From: Spirodela intermedia
Taxonomy: Eukaryota > Streptophyta > Magnoliopsida > Alismatales > Araceae
Length of the DNA: 64,000 nt
Assembly: GCA_902729315.2 (NCBI GenBank)
Contig: LR746274.1
Location: 1,825,037-1,889,036, forward strand
Reading direction: 5' to 3'
Shown here: one piece after another, positions 42,660 through 56,339 of the stretch
Layout: every line of letters starts with the position of its first letter
Position numbering within the stretch: the first letter of the stretch is position 1
The notes under the pieces: generated by a model
Told to the model about the DNA's origin: nothing
Database searches by the model: none
Seen by the model: the letters and a program-made list of their open reading frames with translations, nothing else
Made by a program: the position numbers and the translations under genes

Positions 42660-44700
42660 GGACCCGTCTCCATCAGCTCAGGAGACACCGGAAGTCCGAG
42701 TTCAACCCGATCGATGCGCGAAGACAAAGGAGCCTGGCTTTCACTACACAGCCTAGCCCTTCAAGACGACGACATTCCACCCCCACGACGATGACGAGCT
42801 TGAGCTCACCCTTATCTTGTATTTTCACATTGACTTGTTGGGCCTCGCATTTATGTGTTAGCAGGCCCAATTCTATGTGTGTGTGTTGTTGTTTGTGTCT
42901 CCCTTTCTTTAGGGTTTTATTGGGTCTCTCTTTGAGGCCCAATTACAACCCTAGGGGGGGGGGACCTATGTGTCTTTCCTTTTGGGCCTCTTTTGGGGCT
43001 TATTTGGGCCTTCATTTGAGGCCCACTTAAGCACCATAATAGGGCCCTCCTCTTTCTCCTTTTAAGGGAGCTTATTGGGTCTCTTTGTAAGAGGCCCAAT
43101 AAGCCCCTTTTGTACCCTTTGTGGCTTATGGGCTTGAGGGCCTCAAGTGGGCCCAGCTCCCCTTAGCCCACTTGTGGGCCCCCATATAAGGGGAGGTAGG
43201 ACCCCCCCTCAAGAGAGCGCTGTATTTTTGAGAGAAATTATCATTGTGAGTCATCTTTCTCGTGACCTAGAATAGGGAGGGAAGAAGGGAGAGGAAGGCT
43301 GTTGATACCATGAGGACTTCGTTCACTGTGACGCTGCTGCCGGAGAAGTTCTGCCGCCGCCTGAGGCCACGGCCGCCGCCGGACATCTCCCTTGCCGCCC
43401 GTGAGATCGCCGCCGTCACCAGAAGAAATGGTCGCGGTTGCCGCTGCAACCGCCGCCGCCTCTGCTGGAACCCCGTCACGCCATCGTGACGAAAGGGGCT
43501 CGCTTCGCCTCCCTACGAGCCATCACCGAGCACTCCACCGGAGTCTCTCGACTACTGATTCGTCTGCCACCTCTTCCTCCGGAACTCCACCATAAACTTG
43601 CCAGAGCTGCTCTCCGCCACTCCGCCCAGTCGTTGGCCGTTCGCCGACGAACGCCTACCTGCCGCCGACGTTGAGAGAGACCCTGCAGCCGTGCCGACGA
43701 GCCAGAACCAGTCCCAGCTCCTCACAGGTTCCCGCCGGAGTTTTCCAACACTCCGCCGCTGTCACGCCATTTTCGGCGCCGTTTGGACTAGGAGAGCTCA
43801 ACCCTCCCTGGTATCGTCGGCCGGATCGTCTCCTCTCTGCTCCGCTTCCCCGCGCCGCCAGAGAGGCCGATCCTTCTGGCGACGGTTGGGTTTCCGCCCC
43901 AACCGCCGATGCTTGGCCTTCCTGCTGAAGTGCCGCTGACGCTCGGCCTTCCCGCCGAAGCGCCGCTGACGCTCGGCATTCCTGCCGAAGCGCCGCAGAT
44001 GCTCGGCCTTCCCGCCGAAGCGCTGCCACCGCACGCGCCCCGCACGCCGGCTCCTGTGTGCCCTAAGGCCGGCACGGGGCTTGCCTCCCGTACCCGCTAG
44101 CGTGCCCTTCGGCCCACCAGCGGGCCCATGCCCATGCCGATCGTGCCACGCCTTACGACGACGGCTACGACAACTCTCGACCAGGACTGACCATCGACGC
44201 TGAGCATCGCTCTTCACCGGACGTCCCTGCCTTCATCGGATCTCCGCTCCATCATGACCCGGGGCTACGCAGCCCCGAAGGTTAGCTCTGTACCCCTTCT
44301 TACTTAAGTTTAATTATCTTTCAAAAGGTTTTCTCGGCTCATTTCTACCGCCATCAGGAGCGTAGACAAGATAGGATAAGTTATCGGATCGTGACTTATG
44401 ATGCTGCACCAGACTCGTCATAGTTCGTGAGCTGCAGCCCTAGGCTACTTCACGACGATAGTTCTGTCGTCTGTCCAGACGTGGACCGAGAGGGCCTCAC
44501 AGTTACCATCGTCGAGTGTTTCCCTGTATTGTCTTAGGTTGAACATGTATATTGGTACGCCTATCTGTGCTTAGATTACGTGGTCAGACCTAGAGTCTAA
44601 AGTCCAAACATTCTTATCAGATCGGTCCGACTGCCCTCATCCTGGGTCTCAAGTTTCATTGATCACGTACAGGGGGTTCTCACCCCGTCCTGCATCAGAG
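42660..44700. other. GC-rich segment nested in the Copia 2 leader
   Basis: About 2 kb of GC-rich sequence lies between the gag start and the sequence next to the primer-binding site, where Copia leaders are normally short. On the plus strand it has a TATA-like CCCATATAAGGGG (43182-43194), a run of GGGCCTC/AGGCCC motifs (42837-43180), a cysteine-, arginine- and proline-rich region, and a decamer-rich array near 43905-44030. Frames on both strands are open but compositionally biased, and none is recognised. It could be a nested non-autonomous element or captured host sequence. The borders are uncertain. Confidence 0.5.
43905..44030. repeat. Tandem repeat, about 36-bp unit
   Basis: Units of GCTCGGCCTTCCCGCCGAAG followed by CGCCGCTGAC-like sequence recur about four times, coding LGLPAEAPLT-type repeats on the plus strand. 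Confidence 0.8.
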
Positions 44701-45001
44701 ATCCGTCAGTTGAAGATGGGAGATTCGTCGACTAGGAGATTTAGTTGGAGAAGGGAGATTCTACCACCAGTCAGCTTGGAGGAGAATTGTCGAGAGGAAG
44801 GGGAACAATTTCTTGAAGGGCCCGCCGACTAGCTAGAGGAGAACCGCCGAGAGAAAGAGGAACCATCGACTTGGAGGATCTGTCAATTGGAGTAATGTGG
44901 AGAAGATGATGGTGCAAGCCTGATCTTTAGGAAGAGGCAATGCAAAGAAATGTTGAGATGACATCATAGATGAGGTGGAGTGAAACCTGGCTCTGATACA
45001 A

Positions 45002-45203
45002 TGTACACAATAAAATATATTTACTCCCAAAAATACAAGGAGTACATGTCTTTATATAGAGAGAAAGAAGAAGATGAAGAGCCAAGTGAGAAGACAAATA
45101 CTAAGAGACATGAGAAGACTAAGAGACATAAGGGGGTGAAGAAGGCGAAGGGCTAAAAGATGTGGGAAGGCCAAGAGGCCTATAGTGCACTTTCGTACTC
45201 ACA
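45002..45203 (-). repeat. 5' LTR of Copia element 2
   Basis: 202 bp, TGTACACAATAAAATA to CGTACTCACA on the plus strand. Next to it inside the element, the minus strand reads TTGTATCAGAGC, a one-base variant of the initiator-Met primer-binding site. Confidence 0.9.
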
Positions 45204-45208
45204 AGTGG

Positions 45209-45479
45209 ATTGGATAAGTCACTAGTATATCATGAATGTATGATGTGTTGTTAAAGCATGATGAGTTTGATACTATGTAAGAGAACAAGATAGATGGAGA
45301 GAAGAGATGAACTCTTATATGTAAATGATGATATGTAAGAATCATGAAGGCCTCCTTTAATAGGATCTTAGAGGCCTTTGAAGTGAGAGAGAGAGTAAGA
45401 GAAAGGAGGAACATATGGCCTCAAAAGGACCATCTATTTTTGTGAGAAGTAGTCTAAAATAAATTTCTAGACATAGGGA
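45209..45479. other. Flank right of Copia element 2
   Basis: AT-rich with GA-rich stretches. No gene was recognised. If the lipase gene body once lay here, as the adjoining third upstream copy would suggest, no lipase exon is now recognisable. Confidence 0.5.
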
Positions 45480-47010
<1,531 letters not shown>

Positions 47011-47346
47011 TGTCCGGTAAATGCCAAGACGTTGGCATGTGGTGAGCAGACGGATTGCGGTGCCTTACAGACGGTGCCAGCATTCCGCCCACCTTCCCAA
47101 CTCATCACGCCTTTCACGAGCTCATCGTACCCGAAGTCCCCCCCGCTGATCTCCTCCCTGCCGTCCCCGACTGGTGGTTCGCCACTATCTGCTCCTCAGA
47201 CCGCTTCCGCCGTCCGATTTCTCGCCGCCCCGGCTATCCCATGGGAATCCCTGCACGCCGCCGCCGCCGCCGCCTCCTCCTCCGCCGGCGGTGAGTTCGC
47301 GTTTTCCTTACTGCTCCAACCCCATTATCATCCCCCCCGATCGGGA

Positions 47347-49708
47347 ATGGCGGCGCCGGTCCTCCTCCACCACGTAGTGGGGGATCTGACGCTGGGGAAG
47401 CCGGATCTGGTGGAGTTCTACGACACGGAGACATTGGAGGCGGCGATCAAGGCCATCAGCGAGCAGAACGAAGGGGCCATCGCCGTCTGGAGGAATCGCG
47501 GGGCGCAGACCCCCTCGATTCCGGGGGAGGATCCCAAGGTGACCAGTTTTGTGGGGATGCTCAACTCGCTGGACGTGGTGGCCTTCATCGCGCGCGTCGG
47601 GAACCACGAGACGGCGCTCCGGTCCCCGGTCTCCGAGGTGGTCACCCCAAATTCCTCCCTCCTCAAGGAAGTAGATCCCGGGACCAGGTTTGTTGCCCTC
47701 AATTGGATGAACAACGCGGCTCGTCATGTCGATTTAGTCGAGCTTCGGTGCCTTCTCGAGCATTATCATCTATTTCTTCAATAATCGCAATAAAAAAAAT
47801 ATATCTGCTGCCATTACTTTATGCATGGAGAGATCCTCGAACTTTGGTTTCTGATTCCGAGATTACGGTTATGTAAATTGATCGGAGCATTATCATCTCA
47901 ATTTCTGGATTTCGTCGCTCGAACCCTAAGCTGCCTCGATCGAGGTTGACGATTGGTATTGATCGTACTGATGAGAATCTCCGCCTGAAACGCTCTTCAT
48001 GCGGATCAACTCTGATCTAATGCCATAATCCTGGCATTTAGATTAAGTATCCGCTGGTTTTCGTTTATCAGATGATGAAATTGACAACAGGCTTGAACAA
48101 CATACTGGGGAATGTTCTTCTCTTCAAATTCTGGGTGAAAACATTTTCAATCGGGCTCCGATTTCTGAACTTTGCTGTCACTGGTTTCGATTCGATCTTT
48201 GATCCAAGCTTAAATCTTCTCTCACCCTTCTTTTCTGTCTATCGCCTCTTATTTCTCCCTGTTGATCTCGATCTTCTCGAATAAACTTATTCAGCCTCGA
48301 AAATCTTCCTGGGAATGAATCCAACCTCGTTTTTCTACAATGTGCATATGAGCAGGATATTTCCCCGTGTCGATCTGATTATCGATGGAGAAGAAGAAGA
48401 TCTTGTTTCCGCGTTTATATCTTCGTATTATTTTCTTCAAGGATAATTTCTGTTCTCCGTCACCGATTATATTTCCTGCTTCACTCTTGCGTCGATTAAT
48501 CGTAATCTTAATCTTATTCATCAACCATTCATAATTTCCTCGCTAGAACTTCCTCCGAGTCGTCAGCATTTATTTTTCTAGCTCTGATCCTTTAAATTTC
48601 TTAGAAACTACCCGCGAGAGAACTTATCACCATGTTGATATCAATTCACATAGTTCAAATCGAAGTATATGACTTATAAGACTTTATTTTCTTTCCCGAT
48701 TAAAGCCCGGATCAGATCTCTTTTCCTCAATCTGGGTTCTTTTTTTTGTTTGGGTTTGACTGATGAAGGCTGCTCGACGCACTGGAGATGATGAAACAAG
48801 GAGTCAGGCGTCTCCTCGTCCGCAAGACCGTGGCGTGGAAGGGCATGAGCAAGCGTTTCTCCGTCGTCTTCAACGGCAGATGGATGAAGAGCTACGAGTC
48901 AACGGTCGTCGCCCCCGCCGGAACCAGCAGTAGGCCGACGTCGCCATCATCCTCCTCGTTCTGCTGTCTTTCCAGGGAGGACGTGGTCCGGTTCCTCATC
49001 AGCTGCCTCGGGGCCCTCGCGCCGCTGCCGTTGACCTCCATCACAGCCCTCGGCGCCGTCTCCCCCCACTACTGCCACGTGGAGGCCTCTTCGCCGGCGC
49101 TGGAGGTCGCCGGAAAGGTCCCCGAGGATCCCTGCGCCATCGCCGTGGTGGAGACCGCCGACGACGGCGCGCAGAAGATTATCGGGGAGATCTCCGCCTA
49201 CAAGCTCTGGAAGTGCGACTACCCGGCCGCCTCGTGGGCCATGGCGAGCTTCTCGGCGGGCCAGTTCGTCACCGGCTTCGAGGAGGAGGGCGTGGCGACG
49301 CCACCGGGGATGGCCGGCTTCTCGGTCGCCGCGGCGGCGGAGGAGCGGATCCTGGGGGCCGCCGCCCCCCGGCCGAGGAAGTTCAGCAGCCGCAGCATCG
49401 GCTTCTTCAGCAATCAGTCGAGCCCGGGGGGGGGGCGAGGCCTGGGAATGTACAGGGGGAGGAGCAGCCCTCTGATGTGCCGGAGGACCAGCTCCCTGGC
49501 AGCGGTCATGGCGCAGATGCTGTCCCACCGCGCCACCCACGTCTGGGTCACTGAGCCCGCCGGTGGTGGAGGTGGGGGCGGAGGCGGGAGCGGCACCGCC
49601 GCCGACGACGTCCTCGTCGGCGTCGTCAGCTACACCGACATACTCCACGCGGTGACTAGGAACACCGCAGGCGGCGCCGCCGCTCCTCCTCTCTGCTTTG
49701 GTGTGTAA
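47347..49708 (+). CDS. CBSX6: CBS domain-containing protein, CBSX6 type
   Basis: Two exons, 47347-47687 and 48769-49708, join in phase 2 to give 426 residues, matching the CBSX6 family in length. CBS pairs bind adenosyl ligands and regulate partner proteins. The specific role of CBSX6 is not established. The N terminus VVGDLTLGKPDLVEFYDTET is diagnostic. Conserved blocks are FVGMLNSLDVVAFIARV, SEVVTPNSSLLKEVDPGTR, EMMKQGVRRLLV, FCCLSREDVVRFLI, GALAPLPLTSI, IIGEISAYKLWKCDY, KFSSRSIGFF and AVMAQMLSHRATHVWVTE. The frame is open upstream to 47032, but homologues start at the chosen Met. A run of nine glycines near residue 378 is an unusual insertion before the last CBS strand. Exons are very GC-rich. 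The 1.1-kb intron is AT-rich. Confidence 0.93.
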
Positions 49709-49985
49709 AAATCGAGTTTTTTTGGTCAGAGAAATGTTTCGACAGATGGTTCTTATCAGTCAGCGCCGGATTCCGAGTCGTGTGACTCGGACTGGGCCGA
49801 GTGAGGCCGAGTTGTGCCGCCCGGTGAAGGGGGCCAGCGGGTCACGTGCAACGCGTTTTGCTTGCATTTTCGAATGCCTTTATAAGTGGTATAGCGCCCT
49901 TGTTATATACTAAACGAGTTAATCACATGGATCGCTATTTTCTGAGGAACTTTGAGGCTACTCACCAAGGACTTTCTTGGTGCGA

Positions 49986-50035
<50 letters not shown>

Positions 50036-50104
50036 TGGCACCCAAACTCTGGGAATCCAGGAGCCAACGAGCTGCCGCCGATCAGCGGCGGCTAATTGAC
50101 CTGA
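49709..50104. other. Convergent 3' interval CBSX6 / DUF707
   Basis: 396 bp between the two stop codons, which must hold both 3' UTRs. It includes a CT run at 49991-50033 close to the DUF707 stop. Confidence 0.7.
49991..50033. repeat. CT microsatellite
   Basis: A (TC)n run of about 43 bp. It would be GA in the DUF707 transcript 3' end. Confidence 0.95.
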
Positions 50105-50278
50105 TTATGCTGGGTAAGGGTCCGTCCAGCACTGGTCCTCCTCCTCGGCGGCTCTCCATCTCTTCTTAAAGATCTCCAGTTCGGCGTAGGACCGCAGCCT
50201 GACCTGTTGAATCGAAGAAAATGTTTTGGCGGGTTAACCACAGTTCCATGCAGAAGAGTTTGGCTGGGCCTGTCAGCG

Positions 50279-50315
<37 letters not shown>

Positions 50316-53300
50316 CGCTCGGATAGCTTACGGTTTACTCCGTTTAACCCTACTTGGTGATAGTTGAACGGAATAAACCGTACTTACGTTTAATCTATCG
50401 CGGTTGGGAGAAGATGGCTCAGACGCGCCCTGCAAGATGAGACAGAAACTTTGAGATCATGGAGATGATAGAGAAGGTCTTGGTGAGAGCATTAAACGTC
50501 AAACCTTGCCGGGATCAAGGCCCCCGAGAGTGGGGAGACCCTTGTGAACAACGTACTCCGCATCCACCACCCCAATCTTCCTGGTTCTATCTCCCTGTGG
50601 CAAGATAGAGAGTCAGTCTCCGGGCAACTTCAACATGGAATCTCTCTCTTTCTCTCTCTCAATAATCAGTTTCTGGGCGATTTCAAGATCAGATTTTTCT
50701 GAGCTTACAACAACTGGAGGGTTGGTTACCTGAGCGCAGTAGCCGAGTCTGTAGTCAAGGCCCCACGCATAAATCAGATCGTTCTGAATGGAAGAGAGGA
50801 AATCATTTAGAGAGCCTCCATATCCTGTTCAAAGCATAAACCCATGGGAGTGTCATCAGGCCCGGGAAGTCCGGAGCCGACCTTGAATATTCCCTGTGTC
50901 GGGCCTCGTAATCTAATAAAGGAAAAGGTACAGCCCGGTCAACGCCCTGCCTGGGTCGGTCTCGGGTGTTATAGAATTTGTTCTAGAAGCCCGGAGAGCT
51001 GGATCAGAATCAGTCGGCCTGGGCCGGGACTTCAGATGGGTTCAGCCCGATACCATTTTCCGGGCTTTTCGTCACGCCCGGGGCGGGAGCCGGGCCTGGA
51101 GAAAAGCCCGGAAAATAAGTCTGATCGATGTACGAATCGGGGTGGTAGAGAGAGATCGAATACCTGAATCATATGCCATGCGCAACGCCAGGCCGCACTC
51201 GTGAAAACAGGAGCCATCATTTCTACCCACCTGGAAGAAAAAAAATAAAAAATGGAAATTCCACAAAGAAAATATTAAGAAAAATATAATGGAGATTTAT
51301 GCTCGTAATAAAATAAATCAAACCACGAAAAGCCAATTGGACCATGGTATTCCACATTGAGCATTTAATTCAGATACATTCCTTCCAACGGAAGGGGAAA
51401 CATAATTGAGACTATGACGGGAAATCTTTGGTGATATATTATATAATAAATTTACATAATCCTAATTTCTTGGACCATTTCCACAAATAGACGAGGCCCC
51501 AAGTCAACGATCTTCCTGGTCAACTGGCCAAATTGGGTGCAAGAAAACAGAAGAAACCTTGTCTTACCCTGTGCAAGGAGGACCAGTGGAGTTCTCAAGA
51601 CATCCCTTACCACCAGTTAGTTTATAGAATCTCCTGCCATGGAAAATGAGAAATTAATTTTTTAGGTCTATATTTTTTTGCCTCGTCTCCAATTAAAAAA
51701 ATTAATTAATTAAAACCTGTGGACTTTATTTCTCCGCTGTCGGGCAGTGATAGAATGATGAACGCTAGACCCACGTCCGGTTTTCAAGGCTGGTTGAGAT
51801 ATCTCCAGTCCTTCCTCCCTGACGATCTCTAAATACCTGTTAACGATAACTCCACAATGAATAAAATATTTTATGAATGCCAAAATTGGTATGGCCCGAT
51901 AAGTTGCCGGCCGCACCGTCCAGGGTGGAAATTTTCGACCCCGAGATCTTCATCCCACAGAAAAATATAACTATATTCGGAAACTATGTCTGGATGTAAG
52001 AATCGTTTGGCAAACCACCTGGGAAGAGAAAAATGGGGATTAATCGAGGAAAATAAAATTAAAAGATTCTTCGTGATTTGATGATACCATTTTGTCTGAT
52101 TGACTGCATAGACATGAATAGCTTTGTCACACCAAGGAAAGCCTCTCCATTCGTCCACAGCACGGTCATAGTGGAAGAGCATCACATGAAAGTCGCTGGA
52201 AAAGAACTGCCCAAGTGATGAAAAATAAATTTAACTCTTTTTTTTTTCCTTTTGAAACCACAATAATTTATAAAAATTAGGTTAAAGAGTTTGTAATTTT
52301 TTATTTACCTTTGTAACGATTTGATCGACGATTTCCTTCTGCTTGATGCCCACAGCGATGGCCAGTAAGTTCTTCGAACTTATCTGATTTCGTAAAATAT
52401 TAAATGATGAGACAAACAATCGTAAAGATCATGAGGTACCCATCGAAATTTCATCGTTCCTTATGTTCTTCATCGCCGTGATTAAAATCCAAATCGTAAG
52501 CTAAATCGTAAGACAAACAAACCTTTCTTCTCGGAGCCCCAAATAATGACCTCATTTCCAAGTCGGATGTTGCCTTAATTATTCCTCTGGGCAGTGTCTC
52601 GCTTCCTAGAGGCTTCTGTAACTATAAGAGCGTCAAAAAATAATTATTATAATAATCAGATACGCCAATTTTTCGCGGTATTAAATGAAATAAAGAAGGT
52701 GTTATGGAAATAAAATATTTTTAGCAGACCCATAAATAAATAAAAACCTTGCATATACTGGATTCGATTCTCTGCGTAGAATTAATTTCTTCGACTCTTG
52801 GGGTATATTGCGTATTATCCGTAGAACCCTATAATAACATGAATGCCTTATAAGAGTTTACACAGGTAAAGAGCAGAAAACTAAATTACATTAATGAATC
52901 GAAATATTAGAGAAGAAAAAACTAACAATCCATTAAAACCCACATTAAATTAAGAGAGGGGACTAACCACGTTTCGGTCGCCAGAGTTGAAGCTGCACCT
53001 GATAACGACAATAATGCAGGCCAGCATAATAAAAGAGTAAGCGCTTAAGAAGCATAACTTCCAGTTTATGGCGTGATTCCTGTGAATGGAAACCTGCAAG
53101 GGAGAAGGTTGCTCAAAGCCTTAAACTGGTTTCATATTTATCTCGTAGAACAACAGATAAGAGAAAAAATAATCGCCACAGATAATCCCAGCGAGAGCTG
53201 GGCTGTTCTTCATTAAATTCTGCGTTTTCTACGGTGGGTAAGCCGACCTTGGAGTGGTGGTGCTGGTGATCTATCTGATGAACCGTATTTCAAACAAAGA

Positions 53301-53869
53301 AATAGAAGAATAAGAAGAGGCAGAGAGAAAAATAGGGGACAAAAGTGTTTCTTCCCAACGAAATTCTTGCCATCGAAGATCTAGTGTAACAGATAAAATA
53401 GAAAATTAATCGACCACAAGCTCCCAAAATAGTGTTCTTCGTGGAATCCAGGAGCGAGGGGTGTCGCAGAAAGGTCAAGGTGTTCTTCGTAGGATACATT
53501 GTTTGTTCTCCGGTGGATCATATTCGGAGAGATGAATTCACCAGCAAAGATCCCATAGAACAGATAAGAAAAAAATAATTCAACCTGACCAACACCTCCC
53601 AAAAAAAAATCAGGGATAAGTTCATGGTGCTCTTCGCGAAATTCTCTATTTTTTCTCCGGTGAATTATATTTGGAGTAACGAATTCACCTGAAAATATGA
53701 ACAAAGCGAGTGGAGTCCGTGTAGTGAATCATACTTGAGTGCAGAAACAGGATGAGATCTTGTTTACGAGGAAAAGCAAACCAAGTTTGGAAAGGAGACT
53801 CAGCCTAACGGGAAATCCCGCCGTGTGAGCAGCCGGCAGGTAGAAGAATCGCCCGTGGTCGACTGACAT
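50105..53869 (-). CDS. DUF707 family protein, type II membrane topology likely
   Basis: A plant DUF707 (PF05212) protein, often named lysine-ketoglutarate-reductase trans-splicing-related. The biochemical role is unknown. Twelve exons are secure: 53093-52968, 52828-52748, 52615-52523, 52383-52309, 52206-52088, 52018-51917, 51836-51717, 51633-51568, 51230-51164, 50783-50730, 50594-50505 and 50203-50105. They give 363 residues in frame. A first exon at 53869-53768 (MSVDHGRFFYLPAA) joins in phase and would make 397 residues, but this is tentative. One hydrophobic segment (FLSAYSFIMLACIIVVI) near the N terminus suggests a signal anchor. Family motifs are LLAIAVGIKQK, VMLFHYD, WFAKRFLHPDIV, YIFLWDEDLGVENF, EEGLEISQPAL, MMAPVF, YAWGLDYRLGYCAQ and GVVDAEYVVHKGLPTLG. 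Confidence 0.9.
50281..50312. repeat. CT microsatellite in the last DUF707 intron
   Basis: A (TC)16 run on the plus strand, so GA in the transcript. Confidence 0.95.
50850..51115. repeat. GGCCCGG-rich block in a DUF707 intron
   Basis: A stretch inside the intron between exons 51230-51164 and 50783-50730, with many GGCCCGG, CCCGGG and AAGCCCGGAAA motifs and much higher GC than the rest of the intron. A similar block lies at 56340-56600. Possibly a decayed DNA transposon with subterminal repeats, but no termini were identified. Confidence 0.4.
53150..53700. repeat. Tandem repeats in the first DUF707 intron
   Basis: Two clear units, 53481-53541 and 53632-53692, have a 151-bp period: GTTCTTCG, TTCTCCGGTG(G/A)AT, ATATT(C/T)GGAG, GAATTCACC. 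A partial earlier unit is near 53390-53460, and ACAGATAAGA(G/A)AAAAAATAAT near 53153 recurs near 53560. On the minus strand the units code GEF(V/I)(T/S)PN(I/M)IHRR twice. Confidence 0.75.
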
Positions 53870-54331
53870 GATGGGCGAGAGCTAATGGTGAAGACACTGC
53901 TTGGGAAGAGAAATATGAGAAGTCCGGATTCGTGGAATCATAGAAAGATTACCTGCGAATAATCCGAGCGAGAAAACTCGGTAAGATGGGCCGGAAGGAA
54001 GTAAAAAGGTTTGAGATGGTGAAGGTCGAGCGGGGAAATCCAGCGGGAACCCGAGCAGTTCATTAGCAGAACAAGGATCGGATTCACAAAGAGGAGGGAA
54101 ATTCGTGAACGTATGGATCGAAAATCAGGAGGAGGATGAGGAGACCGAGGATTACCATCGGTGAAGAAGCTTTGGAGGATACCCGCCCCCTCCCAGGAAA
54201 ACGGCCCGTCACCCAATTCAAGGCGCATAAGGGGAAGAGAAGCGGATGGCAGAGAGAACGTAGGGGGAGATTGCTACAAATCCTAGGTATGTATTGGAAT
54301 TCGGACGTGCCGGTTCGTCATTCGAGCGAGC

Positions 54332-54332
<1 letters not shown>

Positions 54333-54365
<33 letters not shown>
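54333..54365. repeat. GA microsatellite
   Basis: About 33 bp of AG repeats upstream of the DUF707 start, CT in the DUF707 sense. Confidence 0.92.
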
Positions 54366-54370
<5 letters not shown>

Positions 54371-54502
54371 TTGGTTTTTGACTTCTGTTCTTCCCGCGGG
54401 AGGACAATCGCAGGTGACCATTTCGCTGGTTCCGAAATGGCGTCAATAGATTAAACAAATGTGAATATTCCGCAGGCGAGTAGGGACAAACACAGAAGAG
54501 GA

Positions 54503-54503
<1 letters not shown>

Positions 54504-54535
<32 letters not shown>
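54504..54535. repeat. GA microsatellite
   Basis: A GA-rich run of about 32 bp, CT in the DUF707 sense. Confidence 0.85.
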
Positions 54536-54541
<6 letters not shown>

Positions 54542-55370
54542 AGGGGAATTGTTCTCTTTGGCGGAGGCGTGTAGAAAGAGTAGTTGGGAGTGGACCGGCG
54601 GATGACCCGTGAAGCTCTTCCTTTACCGTGGCGGCGCCGCCACCCTCAGGAACAGCATCACCCCCCACGGCGCCACGGGCGCCGCCTATTTCCATACGAT
54701 GAGCTGTATTCTATTACCGTTATTCTTTCTGTCCCTTCCGATTCTGCCCTTCTCACACTTCTCCAAGTTCAGCCGACACGACTCGGTCACACACTCGCTT
54801 CCAACTCAGTCGTCACTCGCTGCCAACTTATGAGGTAGAAAAAACACGCGTCCCCGGATATTTTAAAGAAAAAGCAATAAATATTAATATCCTCTGTTCG
54901 CTCTGAAAATGAAAACCCATTAAATATAAAATAATTTCGAAAAACCTTTAAAATAATGAAAACAGTACGCGGACTCCACGTCCACGTCATGAGGTGGTCC
55001 GTTGCTCTGGTGCCATCCGGGTTTTAATGGAGCGGGGTCGACTCGGATCACTCGGACGGGAAACTCGGTTGCCGGTGTAATTGCACTAAGGAGAGGGGCT
55101 TTTCTGAACATATTTCCGAAACCAGGGATACTAGACTGTGGAGGGGACCCTACGTGAAGGGTAAGAATGTAATAAAAAAAATAGTGACTAAAGCAACAGG
55201 AAGCAGGCCCCACGCCTGACGGCTAGAGAACGCAGACGAGTGACGTAATGATCGATCCCAACCCGTCGGCCATGAATACTACGGATGTCAACGTGCCTTG
55301 GAAGACCCATGCCCAGTCCCAGAGAGAGAAAGAGGAGGTGCGAGAAAGGAGGGAACAGAGGGTGTTGGGT

Positions 55371-55401
<31 letters not shown>

Positions 55402-56339
55402 GGTTTATCTCTATATCTCTCTCTTTATCTATCATTGGTCATCTAACTCCTTTAAAGGCAGCTACCCTTCAACTCGTCTGTCGGCTAAGGCGGTGAATGA
55501 CAGAGGAGGTTTTGTGCGTTTCAATGAAGATGTGAGAAAGAGAGAGGAGAGAGAGAGAGGGACCCAACGCCGCGCTCTCAGACGAGAGAAATGGCGTCCG
55601 TGAGGAGAGAGAGACTGAAGAGGGAGGGAAGAGAGAGAGAGAGAGACATTTTCTGAGCTCGACGACGGGAGAAGAACTCGATTATGGCTGCCATTCAATG
55701 TAGATGAGGGGAGAGAACGACCTTGCCGTCTCTTATTGCATGACGCACCGGTCTGAAATAGAAAGTCAATAAGAGAGAGAGTGAGAGAGAGAGTCTTCTA
55801 TCTCTTTCTCTGTTCTCTGGGGTTGTCCGATTTGGGCAGCCATAGGGCCCACCGCCTGTCGTTTCAAACTGGGTCGTGGATAAGAGTAGAAGAGCAGATG
55901 AGGGGCTACCAGTCCCGTTCATAGTAGATGGCCCAGTGGGCCAGTCAACCCTTTTCCCTGCAAAGCATGGGCCCATTGGGTTGCCTGCTCTCCCCCTATA
56001 TGGCCCGCCAGCCACTCTCTCGAACGCGCTTCTGCACGTGTATGGGAAGGAAGGGGGTATTTTCGTTGACATTTTGATCTTTAGAAAATATTATTTTTTC
56101 ATTATTTTATCTGTTAATAAAATATATATTTATTTCTACGATATATGCGTGATTAAGAATAAGCTTTCTGTATTTTAAAAGGGAAATATCCTTGAATCCC
56201 ATTTGCAACCGAACGGATCTGGGCTGGTTTTACTGGGCTTGGCATTAGAAAAACCCTGAAGTCATATTGGGCTGTAATTGGGTTGGTAAACAACATATGA
56301 GACCCAACAAGCCAAAACGAATCATCTGGCTTTCCCAAT

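Larger units (their letters stand above)
36385..45203 (-). mobile_element. Ty1/Copia retrotransposon (element 2) with nested insertions
   Basis: An 8.8-kb minus-strand element with both LTRs (36385-36584 and 45002-45203) and a perfect 5-bp target duplication AGTGG at 36380-36384 and 45204-45208. It contains a solo LTR of 1.6 kb near its 3' end and a GC-rich foreign-looking segment of about 2 kb before gag, so the element itself was about 5.2 kb. Its polyprotein is broken by stops. Confidence 0.92.

Noticed and set aside
43392-44217. Overlapping frames on both strands with LPAEAPLT or GKAERQRRF repeats
   Set aside because: Low-complexity GC-rich repeat, with no recognised domain and no conserved gene structure.
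47032-47346. In-frame N-terminal extension of CBSX6
   Set aside because: Pro/Ser/Ala-rich, not seen in the family, and family similarity begins at the Met at 47347. Probably 5' UTR.
48947-49648. A 233-codon minus-strand frame
   Set aside because: Shadow of the GC-rich CBSX6 exon, whose plus frame matches the family over its whole length.
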